From Megaustenia siamemsis (Eukaryota; Mollusca; Gastropoda; Stylommatophora; Ariophantidae), in contig JAVIAB010000124.1 of the NCBI GenBank assembly GCA_032433765.1, positions 76,936,119 to 77,000,118 on the forward strand: DNA of 64,000 nucleotides, given 5' to 3'. Below the pieces are notes generated by a model, which was not told the DNA's origin, did not search any database, and saw only the letters and a program-made list of their open reading frames with translations. Shown in pieces: positions 11,667 to 23,212 of this stretch. The translations under genes were made by a program, and so were the position numbers. Numbering within the stretch: position 1 is the stretch's first letter; every line of letters starts with the position of its first letter.

Positions 11667-12720
11667 CAACACAGTAGCAGTAGTAGCAACATCAGTAGTA
11701 GTAGTAGCAACACAGTAGCAGTAGTAGCAACCTCAGTAGTAGTAGTAGCAACATCAGTAGTAGTAGTAGCAACACAGTAGCAGTAGTAGCAACCTCAGTA
11801 GTAGTAGTAGCAACATCAGCAGTAGTAGTAGCAACATCAGCAGTAGTAGTAGCAACATCAGTAGTAGTAGCAACATCAGTAGTAGTAGTAGTAACAACAT
11901 AGTTGCAGTAGTAGCAACATCAGTAGTAGTAGTAGTAGTAAGAAAAGAAATAGTAGTAGCTGTAGCAACACCAGCAGTAGTAGCAGAAGCAACTGTAGTT
12001 GCAGAAGTAGCAGTTGTAGTAACAACAGTAGCAGAAGCAGTTGTAGTAACAACAGTAGTAGTAGCAGTAGCAATAACAACAGTAGTAGTAGCAGTAGTAA
12101 TAACAATAGTAGTAGTAGCAGTAGTAATAACAACAGTAGAAGTAACAGTAGTAATAACAACAGTAGTAGTAGCAGTAGCAGAAACACACAACAGTAATGC
12201 CAGCAGTAGTAATAACAACAGTAGTAGTAGCAGTAGTAGTAACAACAGTAGTAGTAACAACAGTAGTAGTAGCAGTAGTAATAACAACAGTAATAGTAGC
12301 AGTAGTAGTAACAACAGTAGTAGTGACAGTAGTAATAACAAAAAATAGTAGTAGCAGTAGTAGTAACAACAGTAGTAACAACAGTAGTACCAGCAGTAGT
12401 AATAACAACAGTAGTAGTAGCGGTAGTAGTAACAACAGTTGTAGTATCAGTAGTAGTAACAACAGTTGTAGTATCAGTAGTAGTAACAACAGTGGTAGTA
12501 ACAGTAGCAGAACACACAACAGTAGTGCCAGCAGTAGTAATAACAACAGTAGAAGTAGTAGTAGTAGTAATGACAACAGTAGTAGTAGCAGTAGTAATAA
12601 TAGCAAGTAGTAGCAGTAGTAACAACAACAGTAGTAGTAGCAGTAGTAATAACAACAGTAGCAGTAGTAATAACAACAGTAGCAGAAACAACAGTAGTAG
12701 TTGCAACAGTAGCAGAAATA
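10858..12720. repeat. Imperfect triplet-repeat field (AGT/AGC/ACA)
   Basis: About 1.86 kb built from AGT, AGC and AAC/ACA triplets in short runs (for example AGTAGTAGTAGCAGTAGC and AACATCAGTAGT). Triplet phase is mostly kept, so long poly-Leu, Thr/Val or Tyr/Cys frames open on the minus strand and Ser/Asn or Val frames on the plus strand. Mixed blocks around 11990-12720 include AACAACAGTAGTAGT modules. It is the evident precursor of the 45-bp array that follows. Confidence 0.95.
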
Positions 12721-15700
12721 CACAATAGCAGTGTCAGCAGTAGTATCAACGGTAGCACAAACAACAATAGTAGTGCCAGCAGTAGTATCAACGGTAGCAC
12801 AAACAACAATAGTAGTGCCAGCAGTAGTATCAACGGTAGCACAAACAACAACAATAGTAGTGCCAGCAGTAGTATCAATGGTAGCACAAACAACAACAAT
12901 AGTAGTGCCAGCAGTAATATCAAGGGAAGCACAAACAACAACAATAGTAGTGACAGCAGTAGTATCAACGGCAGCACAAACAACAACAATAGTAGTGCCA
13001 GCAGCAGAATCAACGGTAGCACAAACAACAACAATAGTAGTGACAGCAGCAGTATCAACGGTAGCACAAACAACAACAATAGTAGTGCCAGCAGCAGAAT
13101 CAACGGTAGCACAAACAACAACAATAGTAGTGCCAGCAGTAGTATCAACGGTAGCACAAACAACAATAGTAGTGCCAACAGTAGTATCAACGGTAGCACA
13201 AACAACAATAGTAGTGCCAGCAGTAGTTATCAACGGAAGCACAAACAACAACAATAGTAGTGCCAGCAGTAGTTATCAACGGTAGCACAAACAACAACAA
13301 TAGTAGTGCCAGCAGTAGTATCAACGGTAGCACAAACAACAACAGTAGTGCCAGCAGTATATCAATGGTAGCACAAACAACAACAATAGTAGTGCCAGCA
13401 GTAGTATCAACGGTAGCACAAACAACAACAGTAGTGCCAGCAGTAGTATCAGCGGTAGCACAAACAACAACAATAGTAGTGTCAGCAGTAGTATCAACGG
13501 TACCACAAACAACAACAATAGTAGTGTCAGCAGTATTATCAACGGTAGAACAAACAACAACAATAGTAGTGTCAGCAGTAGTATCAACGGTAGCACAAAC
13601 AACAACAACAATAGTGCCAGCAGTAGTATCAACGGTAGCACAAACAACAACAATAGTAGTGCCAGCAGTAGTATCAAGGGAAGCACAGACAACAACAGTA
13701 GTGCCAGCAGTAGTATCAACGGTAGCACAAACAACAACAGAAATGCCAGCAGCAGTATCAACGGTAGCACAGATAACCACAATAGTAGTACCAGCAGCAG
13801 CAGTATTAACGGTAGCACAAACAACAACAATAGTAGTGCCAGCAGTAGTATCAACGGTAGCACAAACAACAACAATAGCAGTGCCAGCAGTAGTATCAAC
13901 GGTAGCACAAACAACAACAATAGTAGTGCCAGCAGTAGTATCAACGGTAGCTCAAACAACAACAATAGTAGTGCCAGCAGCAGTATCAACGGTAGCACAA
14001 ACAACAACAATAGTAGTGCCAGCAGCAGTATCAACGGTAGCACAAACAACAACAATAGTAGTGCCAGCAGTAGTATCAACGGTAGCACAAACAACAACAA
14101 TAGTAGTGCCAGCAGTAGTATCAACGGTAGCACAAACAACAACAATAGTAGTGCCAGCAGCAGTATCAACGGTAGCACAAACAACAACAATAGTAGTGCC
14201 AGCAGTAGTATCAACGGTAGCACAAACAACAACAATAGTAGTGCCAGCAGCAGTATCAACGGTAGCACAAACAACAACAATAGTAGTGTCAGCAGTAGTA
14301 TCAACGGTAGCACAAACAACAACAATAGTAGTGCCAGCAGCAGAATCAACGGTAGCACAAACAACAACAATAGTAGTGCAAGCAGTAGTATCAACGGTAG
14401 CACAAACAACAATAGTAGTGCCAGCAGTAGTATCAACGGTAGCACAAACAACAACAATAGTAGTGCCAGCAGTAGTTATCAACGGAAGCACAAACAACAA
14501 CAATAGTAGTGCCAGCAGTAGTTATCAACGGTAGCACAAACAACAACAATAGTAGTGCGAGCAGTAGTATCAACGGTAGCACAGAATACAACAACAGTAG
14601 TGCCAGCAGTAGTATCAACGGGTAGCACAGACTACAACAACAGTAGTGCCAGCAGTAGTATCAACGGTAGCACAGAATACAACAATAGTAGTGCCAGCAG
14701 TAGTATCAACGGTAGCACAGACAACAACAATAGTAGTGCCAGCAGTAGTATGAACGGTAGCACAAACAACAACAATAGTAGTGCCAGCAGTAGTATCAAC
14801 GGTAGCACAAACAACAATAGTAGTGTCAGCAGTAGTATCAGCGGTAGCACAAACAACAACAGTAGTGCCAGCAGTAGTATCAACCGTAGAACAAACAACA
14901 ACAATAGTAGTGCCAGCGGTACTATCAACGGTAGCACAAACAACAACAGTAGTGCCAGCAGTAGTATCAACCGTAGAACAAACAACAACAATAGTAGTGC
15001 CAGCAGTAGTATCAACGGTAGCACAAACAACAACAATAGTAGTGTCAGCAGTAGTATCAACGGTATCAACAAACAACAACAATAGTCGTGCCAGCAGTAG
15101 TATCAACGGTAGCACAAACAACAACAATAGTAGTGCCAGCAGCAGTATCAACGGTAGCACAAACAACAACAATAGTAGTGCCAGCAGTAGTATCAACGGT
15201 AGCACAAACAACAACAGTAGTGCCAGCAGTAGTAAAATGGTAGCACAAACAACAACAATAGTAGTGTCAGCAGTAGTATCAACGGTAGCACAAACAACAA
15301 CAGTAGTGCCAGCAGTAGTATCAACGGTAGCACAAACAACAACAATAGTAGTGTCAGCAGTAGTATCAACGGTACCACAAACAACAACAATAGTAGTGTC
15401 AGCAGTATTATCAACGGTAGAACAAACAACAACAATAGTAGTGTCAGCAGTAGTATCAACGGTAGCACAAACAACAACAACAGTAGTGCCAGCAGTAGTA
15501 TCAACGGTAGCACAAACAACAACAATAGTAGTGCCAGCAGTAGTATCAAGGGAAGCACAGACAATAACAGTAGTGCCAGCAGTAGTATCAACGGTAGCAC
15601 AAACAACAACAGTAGTGCCAGCAGCAGTATCAACGGTAGCACAGATAACAACAATAGTAGTGCCAGCAGCAGCAGTATTAACGGTAGCACAAACAACAAC

Positions 15701-16292
15701 AATAGTAGTGCCAGCAGTAGTATCAACGGTAGCACAAACAACAACAATAGCAGTGCCAGCAGTAGTATCAACGGTAGCACAAACAACAACAATAGTAGTG
15801 CCAGCAGTAGTATCAACGGTAGCTCAAACAACAACAATAGTAGTGCCAGCAGCAGTATCAACGGTAGCACAAACAACAACAATAGTAGTGCCAGCAGCAG
15901 TATCAACGGTAGCACAAACAACAACAATAGTAGTACCAGCAGTAGTATCAACGGTAGCACAAACAACAACAGAAGTAGTGCCAGCAGTAGTATCAACGGT
16001 AGCACAAACAACAACAATAGTAGTGCCAGCAGTAGTATCAACGGTAGCACAAACAACAACAATAGTAGTGCCAGCAGTAGTATCAACGGTAGCACAAACA
16101 ACAACAATAGTAGTGCCAGCAGCAGTATCAACGGTAGCACAAACAACAACAATAGTAGTGCCAGCAGTAGTATCAACGGTAGCACAAACAACAACAATAG
16201 TAGTGCCAGCAGCAGTATCAACGGTAGCACAAATAACAACAATAGTAGTGTCAGCAGTAGTATCAACGGTAGCACAGACAACAACAATAGTA
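12721..16292. repeat. 45-bp higher-order array grown from triplet repeats, about 80 units
   Basis: Unit of 45 bp (variants of 42 and 48) starting GTATCAACGGTAGCACAAAC and ending GTGCCAGCAGTA. Plus frames read VSTVAQTTTIVVPAV or SINGSTNNNNSSASS, and minus frames read LPLILLLALLLLLFV or TTAGTTIVVVCATVD. Nearly all indels are whole triplets, so up to 525 codons stay open, but one-base insertions (AGTTATCAAC at about 13226, 13270 and 14475) break each frame. Two segmental duplications are visible, with offsets of 1872 bp and 1249 bp. Confidence 0.95.
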
Positions 16293-16311
16293 GTAGTTGT
16301 TTGTTCGCATA

Positions 16312-16785
16312 CGCTAAGCACTCTCTACCAAAGTCCCGAGAGTCTCAATTTTCCATGAATATTCCTTTTTCCTATTTCTCACACTGGCAGCCGTGTGCTC
16401 AGGTGTCCCCCACCATACAGGCAGACATTTTCCGGCTTCAGAAGTACTCTTATATGTTTGATCGTGGAGAACTTTTAACGTTTCGGTGAGCGATTCTTTT
16501 CCTATTAGTTTTGCGCGAGCAGCGAGCACCTTTGGCGAAATCTTTTTAGATTGCCAACTGTCAAAGTTTCTTTAGTGGTCGCAGACCGCACACGGGACCT
16601 CCAGTTTTACCGAGAGGGCTAGATATCAGATCTCACTACCCAGAGACCAGGGGAGGGTAAAGCCACGGATTCGAGTTTTTAAAAAAAGATTCTTTTAATT
16701 GTCACTGTCTGTGTTGGGAATCGAACTCGTGACCTTTGTGTACAGAGAGGCTGCCATCTGACCTCTACAGCAGCCCTATCAGTGG
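16312..16785 (-). mobile_element. tRNA-derived SINE, family A, copy 1
   Basis: On the minus strand the head carries a Pol III B-box-like AGTTCGATTCCC (16715-16726), preceded by GGTCAGATGGCAG as in tRNA-related heads. The body shares CCTGGTCTC, GAGTACTTC, CCTGAGCACACGGCTGCCAG and GGACTTTGGTAGAG with the SINEs at 27128-27480 and 63029-63306. It is longer than those copies, with an extra stretch around 16490-16620. Its 3' end lies about 20 bp from the end of the triplet array. It is not a functional tRNA. Confidence 0.8.
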
Positions 16786-17525
16786 CGTTGCCAGTCAGTG
16801 GCGTTATGCGTGCGACGCAAGCTCTAATGAATGTACTCACATGTATTTGTGATAGTATGTTATAAGTTATGTCAAATTATAATATTGTATAACAACTGAT
16901 GTTTGACTGTTGATACAAGCAGGCGTTGAAGCCTTGTCTACGATTAATCAGATGATTGTTAACATAAGACAGAGTTATGTCCCTCTTTATTTGACGCGCT
17001 TTACAGTGGGATAACCAGTGGCTCTGTAGTTGACGTCATAGTCAACAGTATGTAGTTGGTAAATGTAGGACGCAAGCATAGGACTGTGCGTGAGCCAATG
17101 GGACAGTGCGCAGCTCTTGACAAGAAATGTTTATGTACTATAGCATAGCACATTACCATTACGGGGCGGATTAATGCGTGTATATAAAGGTTATCCTTCT
17201 GTGATTTTTTTTTTCATAAAGTTTAAGTTAAATTTCTTGTGATGAGAAGAAGTAAAGGTGATCAGCACAGATATCAATAATAAAACATATTAAAAACCAA
17301 GCGGGGCTGCGAGTATGTCTACAGAAAATGTATAAAATAAATATTAAATGGTGACATTTCATGAAATCATGGAAGAAACAATTGTAGGCCTATATTGGAA
17401 GATCTGACAAGTAACTGTTGACAATTACAAAGAAGCCTTTTCTGATGAACTTTTAAGTCAATTAATCTGCATCATCCAGATGTATATCCTTCAGGCATGT
17501 TGTTCGTTTCATAGGGTATATTCTG
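16786..17525. other. Unique AT-rich region, no gene seen
   Basis: No exon, RNA gene or transposon motif that I can defend. The stretch ends where the minus-strand LINE relic begins. Confidence 0.45.
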
Positions 17526-17760
17526 TCAAAAAATTGTGTGTGGTCTTATTAAGCTTGTAAAGATTTGGTGTAGTCTATGAAGGTTGCACAAATTTGGTTT
17601 GTTTACTTCTGTATACTTTTCTGTTAACATCTTCATGCAAAAGATGGCTTCTCTGGCCCCACTATTGTATGCTTTACCAAAGATATGTACAATGTAAGCT
17701 ATAACAACTTTGATGAATGAATCCACAGCAGCCGCTATTCTCATTGGGAAAAGTCGACGT
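17526..17760 (-). mobile_element. LINE RT fragment (fingers/motif A region), minus strand
   Basis: Minus-strand reading gives GAREAIFCMKMLTEKYTEVN and then, after a one-base frameshift, FIDYTKSLQA. These correspond to the conserved LINE segments 'GTR.AIF.MRML.EK..E' and motif A 'FIDY.KAFD', the latter having lost its second Asp. Two stop codons follow directly. It is a short dead fragment from the middle of an RT. Confidence 0.75.
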
Positions 17761-17829
17761 TTGATTAGTTAAGTACAATCTATTGAAGAGAGAACAGTAC
17801 ACGCAGTATTCTCCCTCTCAAACAAACCA

Positions 17830-18210
17830 CAATGTCCCAAGCTAACGCTGGATGGAGAACATCTACATCTGGATGAAAATAAACAATTCCTTAGTATCAC
17901 TATTAATAGTTAACTAACATGGACAACTTAGATATAAGGATGGCAAAACAGGGCAAGGCAAAGGATGGCAATAAACACAAAAGTACCTTGTGCAGCAGAT
18001 GGGAGTGTACTAAAAACTGTGCACATTTGGCGTGAGAGGCCAGCTCTAAAGCATGCTACCGCAGCATGGGAAATAGAAAAAAATTCATTTTTGTGAAGAT
18101 CAACAAACCCCAAGCAATGAAAACCACAACTTTGCCATGAGATCAACGCAGAGCTGAACATAAATCACATCTGTCACCAAAGAAAGGTAGAAGATAGACC
18201 CAGAAAACGC
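17830..18210 (+). mobile_element. LINE ORF2 C-terminal relic, plus strand
   Basis: Plus-strand translation gives CPKLTLDGEHLHLDENKQFL, then LTW, KVPCAADGSVLKTVHIWRER and PALKHATAAWEIEKNSFL. This matches the post-RT region of Jockey/CR1-type LINEs (the 'LG...D..LTW', 'W GAD..vLk..Y...vRp.leYg..aW' pattern). Stops and frameshifts show it is dead. The family differs from the RTE-like copies elsewhere in the window. Confidence 0.65.
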
Positions 18211-18282
18211 TGACACTTTTTACAGATTATCTAATCACTCAAAGCCTCTGATAATAAACGCTTTTAGAAACATACACTCATG

Positions 18283-18344
18283 TATGCACATGTGCACGCA
18301 CGCGCGCACGTACGCACGCACGCGCGCACACACACACGCATCTA
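18283..18344. repeat. Alternating purine-pyrimidine CG/CA tract
   Basis: Runs of CACGCACGCGCGCACGTACG and CGCGCGCACACACACACG form a strictly alternating tract of about 50 bp. Such sequence is the classic Z-DNA-forming type. It lies about 30 bp past the donor of the minus-strand exon, inside its presumed intron. Confidence 0.9.
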
Positions 18345-18371
18345 TATAAAGTTGCACATTAAAATACTTAC

Positions 18372-19058
18372 CAGACGAGGCAGGGTTTCTAGTGATGCGA
18401 GAGCGCCTCTCTGTCGCTGATGAGGTGTCTGTGTTGCACAAAGCATCATCAAAGTTACAAAGAACATGGTCTGTACTGCTCCTGCTGGGTGAGCCTCACT
18501 AACTACATTTGTTGGGTGAGCCTCACTAGACACGCTAGAAAGGTGAGCCTCACTAATCCCACCAACCGCGTTACCAAGGTTATCAGAAGTGTCTTGGTTG
18601 AAGACTGATCCTACATGTGTCGTCTTTCTGACCGGGCGCTTTTTTGGCCAAGTATTACGACCAACAGTCGGAACATCGTGGCATTGCTCCGGTACTTCAG
18701 GACAGTGGTCGGGCACATTGTCAGGGACGCAGGCTTGCTCCTCGAGATGGGGATGCTGTTGGTCATTAGCATCACGAGATTTATGTTGTTGGAATGGAGA
18801 TTGATGAGAAAGTCGACAGTTTTGGCTGGGATGATTATCACCGTTAGATTGTTGCGCTAACTCTGAAACAGTCTGCACTGAATGTTCATGCTCCCTGAAG
18901 TGCCCCTGATGATGATGTTGCTGTTGTTCGTTGAGATGTCCTAGATGTTTTGAGTCCGTCCTCTGGGTATCCCCGTCGCCGCTTGGCCTCCGCTCGAGCT
19001 TCAGTCCGCACGCGTGATCTATCTTTTGTTCAGCAATGCAGCCCTTAAATAAATTCAT
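18372..19058 (-). CDS. His/Gln-rich coding exon with consensus 5' splice donor
   Basis: An ATG-initiated minus frame of 229 codons ends exactly at a phase-0 donor: CGTCTG|GTAAGTAT, last exon base 18372. The product has no recognised domain. It is hydrophilic and probably disordered: QQQHHHQGH near residue 45, a Gln/His/Pro/Asp middle, a basic PKKRPVRKTTH at about residue 140, three SEAH repeats at about 170-195, and a short hydrophobic MFFVTLMMLCA stretch. It is not a tandem-array by-product and is GC-richer than its flanks. The frame stays open upstream of the ATG to about 19120, where TTTACCTTCCAGTAG could be an acceptor, so it may be an internal exon starting there. It could be a downstream exon of the minus-strand FHA gene; that is inference from strand, order and phase only. 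Confidence 0.55.
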
Positions 19059-19398
19059 AACACAATATTGATCCGCTGTCTCAAACAGCTGGTTTATAGT
19101 TGTACCTAGGTACTACTGGAAGGTAAATATTGATGTCATAATGTGCAGTATGTTACAAGATGGGAAACTAGTATGCTAAAATACAAGACAATGATATGAG
19201 TCACATAAAGATACATAATGGGATATCAGTTTTAGAGTTATGAAGGTACAAACACAAAACGTAGCTCAACTTTAATAACATCGCAACTCTTGCCTTATTG
19301 CATCCAATCGACTCTCGTTGAGAATAATGCTGGCTTGAAGTTGTCTTTTCTAAATCATTGGCAAGTCTATCTCTGTCATTTCGGAGAAACAATGTTTC

Positions 19399-19550
19399 TT
19401 ACGAGTTTATGGTTGCGAGTTTATGGTTGCGAGTTTATGGTTGCGAGTTTATGGTTGCGAGTTTATGGTTGCGAGTTTATGGTTGCGAGTTTATGGTTAC
19501 GAGTTTATGGTTGCGAGTTTATGGTTGCGAGTTTATGGTTGCGAGTTTAT
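19399..19550. repeat. 14-bp minisatellite, about 11 copies
   Basis: GAGTTTATGGTTGC repeated with a single G-to-A variant near 19499. As 14 is not a multiple of 3, three frames cycle and all stay open, giving three overlapping short ORFs that are artefacts. Confidence 0.98.
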
Positions 19551-20667
19551 CTACAAGTACACAATTTACTCGTCTTCTGTGTCGCGAATTCCGATTGTTT
19601 TAGAATAGGCACATAATGATGGTCGCTACTGGGTCTACTATCTAAAGTGATGTCCTAAACGTTTTATTGAAACGAGTCCCTCCAAGATGTAGTCCTTCCC
19701 ACTGCCAGAACACTTCTGTGTCAACCTCTCTCGCTTGGTGACACCAGTGACCATTCTAACAAATCTAACATCGCTTGTTACGGACGTAATGACTTATAAT
19801 GTAATAGGACATTAATGTGTGCAGTGACGAAACACAACAGCTGACACGATGATCTACTCTCATTTCTACAAAGACATTCTATCTGACTTTAGTACACTAA
19901 ATGCTCTACGCTATTCCATAGCCGCATAAAATGAAACAGAGAGAACTACTAAGCAACAAGAAGGGTATATTCCACTTAATCAATGAGGATACGTGAAATC
20001 AATATAACCGGAATCGATCGTCATTACTGATTGTGCATATCAAATGGGTCCGTGATGTTACATTATGATTAACATAGTCTAACAGCTGGAACAATGAGGT
20101 TCTATCTGCAGGTAAGTTCATGCCCTTGTATCACCCCCCTCCCCTCTATTATTTCAGCAAACAACACCGTTGCACCACTTCCCTTCAATCAGTTCCTCAA
20201 ACACAAGCTCAAGCACTCGTTTTTGACTTGATTTCTTACAGATCATCTGCTATATAAAACATGTTTCTATCTTTACTGCCTGTGCATCTTGAAGTTCTCT
20301 AGTGATGGTGCCTGGTCTTTATAAATTGTTGAGCTTTTAGTTTCAAATTAAAATATGAAAATCTGTTTTCTATATTTATTTGCATAATGAGCGATTCGAT
20401 TTTCGTAATTCTAGTGGTTTTGGTACGGTATTTAATGCTTATACTGGAGCTCTGGGGTCGAATGTTTTTCCTTAACAAAGATGTGACTTCAACACGTGTT
20501 GCTGTATAAAAATAGCAGTGTGTTTTATCTAAATGCGACCACTAAATTTGTAGCATACATAACATATGATGTACATATAGAGCAAACGAAACATATATAT
20601 GTGAACAGTTCATTACTACACTTGCAGAATATCATCTTGCACTTGCACAATAACGTGCCCACACAAA
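19551..20667. other. Unique region, no gene seen
   Basis: Non-tandem sequence with no exon, RNA gene or transposon motif I can support on either strand. Confidence 0.45.
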
Positions 20668-21487
20668 TAAAACCCACTAATGTCATACCTATGTAATGAC
20701 TGTGACATTCTAGTCTCTTATTGGTACATAACATTATCCCACACAAAAATATACTAATGTCATACTTATGTAATGACTGTGACATTCTAGTCTCTTATTG
20801 GTACATAAAATTACCACACACAAAAATCTACTAATGTCATACTTATGTAATGACTGTAAACATTCTAGTCTCTTATTGGTACATAAAGTTACCACACACA
20901 ATAATGTGCCCACACACAAAAATCTACTAATGTCATACTTATGTAATGACTGTGACATTCTAGTTTCCTATTGAAACATAAAGTTACCACACACAATAAT
21001 GTGCCCACACACAAAAGTCTACTAATGCCATACTTATGTACTGACTGTGACATTCTAGTTTCCTATTGAAACATAAAGTTACCACACACAATAATGTGCC
21101 CACACACAATAATGTGCCCACACACAAAAATCTACTAATGTCATACTTATGTAATGACTGTGACATTCTAGTCTCTTATTGGTACATAAAGTTACGACAC
21201 ACAATAATGTGCCCACACACAAAAGTCTACTAATGTCATACTTATGTAATGACTGTGACATTCTAGTCTCTTATTGGTACATAAAGTTACCACACACAAT
21301 AATGTGCCCACACACAAAAGTCTACTAATGTCATACTTATGTAATGACTGTGACATTCTAGTCTCTTATTGGTACATAAAGTTACCACACACAATAATGT
21401 GCCCACACACAAAAATCTACTAATGTCATACTTATGTAATGACTGTGACATTCTAGTTTACTACTGAAACATAAAGTTACCACACAC
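20668..21487. repeat. 95-bp tandem repeat, about 9 copies
   Basis: Units start ACTAATGTCATACTTATGTA and contain CATTCTAGTCTCTTATTGGT and CACACACAATAATGTGCCCA. The early copies (20668-20870) are shorter because they lack the AATAATGTGCCCACACAC segment, which is duplicated in the copy near 21090. Subtypes (CTCTTATTGG and TTCCTATTGA) are interspersed. Confidence 0.95.
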
Positions 21488-21639
21488 CATCAATGTCTAT
21501 TCCTGACAGCAATCTGGGGCTAAGAACATGGAATTCTGGCCTCTTCTTTCACTGCCTCGTGTCCCGACACATCCCAGTCAAGCATATGTCTACCTATACA
21601 ACCACCAATTTCTTGTTAACCCTAGGACATATCTTATCT

Positions 21640-23125
21640 CCTAGTCATCAACTCGTCACTGTCCCTAACGTCATCACCAACTCGTCACTGTCTCTAGCGT
21701 CAGTCACCAATTCGACACTGTCCATAACGTCAGTTAACAACTCGGCACTGCCCCTAACGTCAGTCACCAACTCGGCACTGTCCCTAACGTCAGTCACCAA
21801 CTCGGCACTGTCCCTAACGTCAGTCACCAACTCGGCACTGTCTCTAATGTCAGTCACTAGCTCGGCACTATCTCCAATGTCAGTCACAAACTTGGCACTG
21901 TCTCTAATGTCAGTTACTAACTCGGCACTGTTCCTAACGTCAGTCACCAACTTGGCACTGTCTCTAACGTCAGTCACCAACTCGGCACAGTCCCTAACGT
22001 CAGTCTCCAACTCGGCACTGTTCCTAACGTCAGTCACCAACTTGGCACTGTCTTTAATGTCAGTCACCAACTTGGCACTGTCCCTAACATCAGTCACTAG
22101 CTCGGCACAGTCCCTAATGTCAGTCTCCAACTCGGCACTGTTCCTAACGTTAGTCACCAACTTGGCACTGTCTCTAATGTCAGTCAATAGCTCGGCACTG
22201 TCTCTAAGGTCACTCACAAACTCGGCACTGTCTCTAACGTCAGTCACCAACTCGGCACTGTTCCTAACGTCAGTCACCAACTCGGCACTGTTCCTAACGT
22301 CAGTCACTAACTTGGAACTGTCTCTAATTTCAGTCACCAACTCGGCACTGTCTGTAATGTCAGTCACAAGCTCGGCACTGTATCTAACGTCAGTCACCAG
22401 CTCGGCACTGTCTCTAACGTCAGTCACCAACTCGGCACAGTCCCTAACGTCAGTCTCCAACTCGGCACTGTTCCTAACGTCAGTCACCAACTCGGCACTG
22501 TCTTTAACGTCAGTCACCAACTCGGCACTGTCTCTAACGTCAGTCACAAACTCGGCACTGTCTCTAACGTCAGTCACCAACTCGGTACTGTCTCTAACGT
22601 CAGTCTCCAACTCGGTACTGTCTCTAATGTCAGTCACTAGCTCGGCACTGTTCCTAACGTCAGTCACCAACTTGGCACTGTCTCTAACGTCAGTCACCAA
22701 CTCGGCACAGTCCCTAACGTCAGTCACCAAATCGGCACTGTTCCTAACGTCAGTCACCAACTTGACACTGTCTCTAATGTCAGTCACTAGCTCGGCACTG
22801 TCTCTAACGTCAGTCACCAACTCGGCACTGTTCTTAACGTCAGTCATCAACTCGGCACTGTTCCTAACGTCAGTCACCAACTCGGCACTGTTCCTAACGT
22901 CAGTCACCAACTCGGCACTGTCTCTAACGTCAGTCACCAACTCAGCACAGTCCCTAACGTCAGTCTCCAACTCGGCACTGTTCCTAACCTCAGTCACCAA
23001 CTCGCACTGTCTCTAACGTCAGTCAACAACTCGGCACTGTCTCTAATGTCAGTCACCAACTTGGCACTGTCTCTAATGTCAGTCACTAGCTCGGCACTGT
23101 CCCTAACGTCAGTTAGTGAGTCAGG
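21640..23125. repeat. 30-bp minisatellite, about 49 copies, open on both strands
   Basis: Unit of 30 bp: CTAACGTCAGTCACCAACTC followed by GGCACTGTCT. Because 30 is a multiple of 3, a plus frame of 507 codons (21493-23016, 10-residue repeat SLTSVTNSAL) and a minus frame of 450 codons (21648-23000, repeat ELVTDVRDSA) are both open. The plus frame has a unique N-terminus of about 45 residues without a signal peptide or known domain. A one-base deletion at about 23004 breaks the plus frame. Most substitutions change amino acids in both frames, so I call it non-coding. Confidence 0.93.
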
Positions 23126-23212
23126 CCACCACATGTAAACATAAGACATACCAACTTGGGGAACCATCCATATAATCCAATGTAACGCAGCTCCAAGTGG
23201 GGAAACAAGAGG

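Noticed and set aside
13260..16358. Plus frames of 424 and 525 codons and minus frames of 364 and 378 codons in the 45-bp array
   Set aside because: Several frames on both strands are open at once because the unit is a multiple of 3 and lacks stops. One-base insertions break each of them, and there is no unique domain.
21493..23016. 507-codon plus ORF with repeat SLTSVTNSAL
   Set aside because: It is a 30-bp minisatellite, equally open on the other strand, with residue-changing CpG-type variants and a frameshift near 23004.
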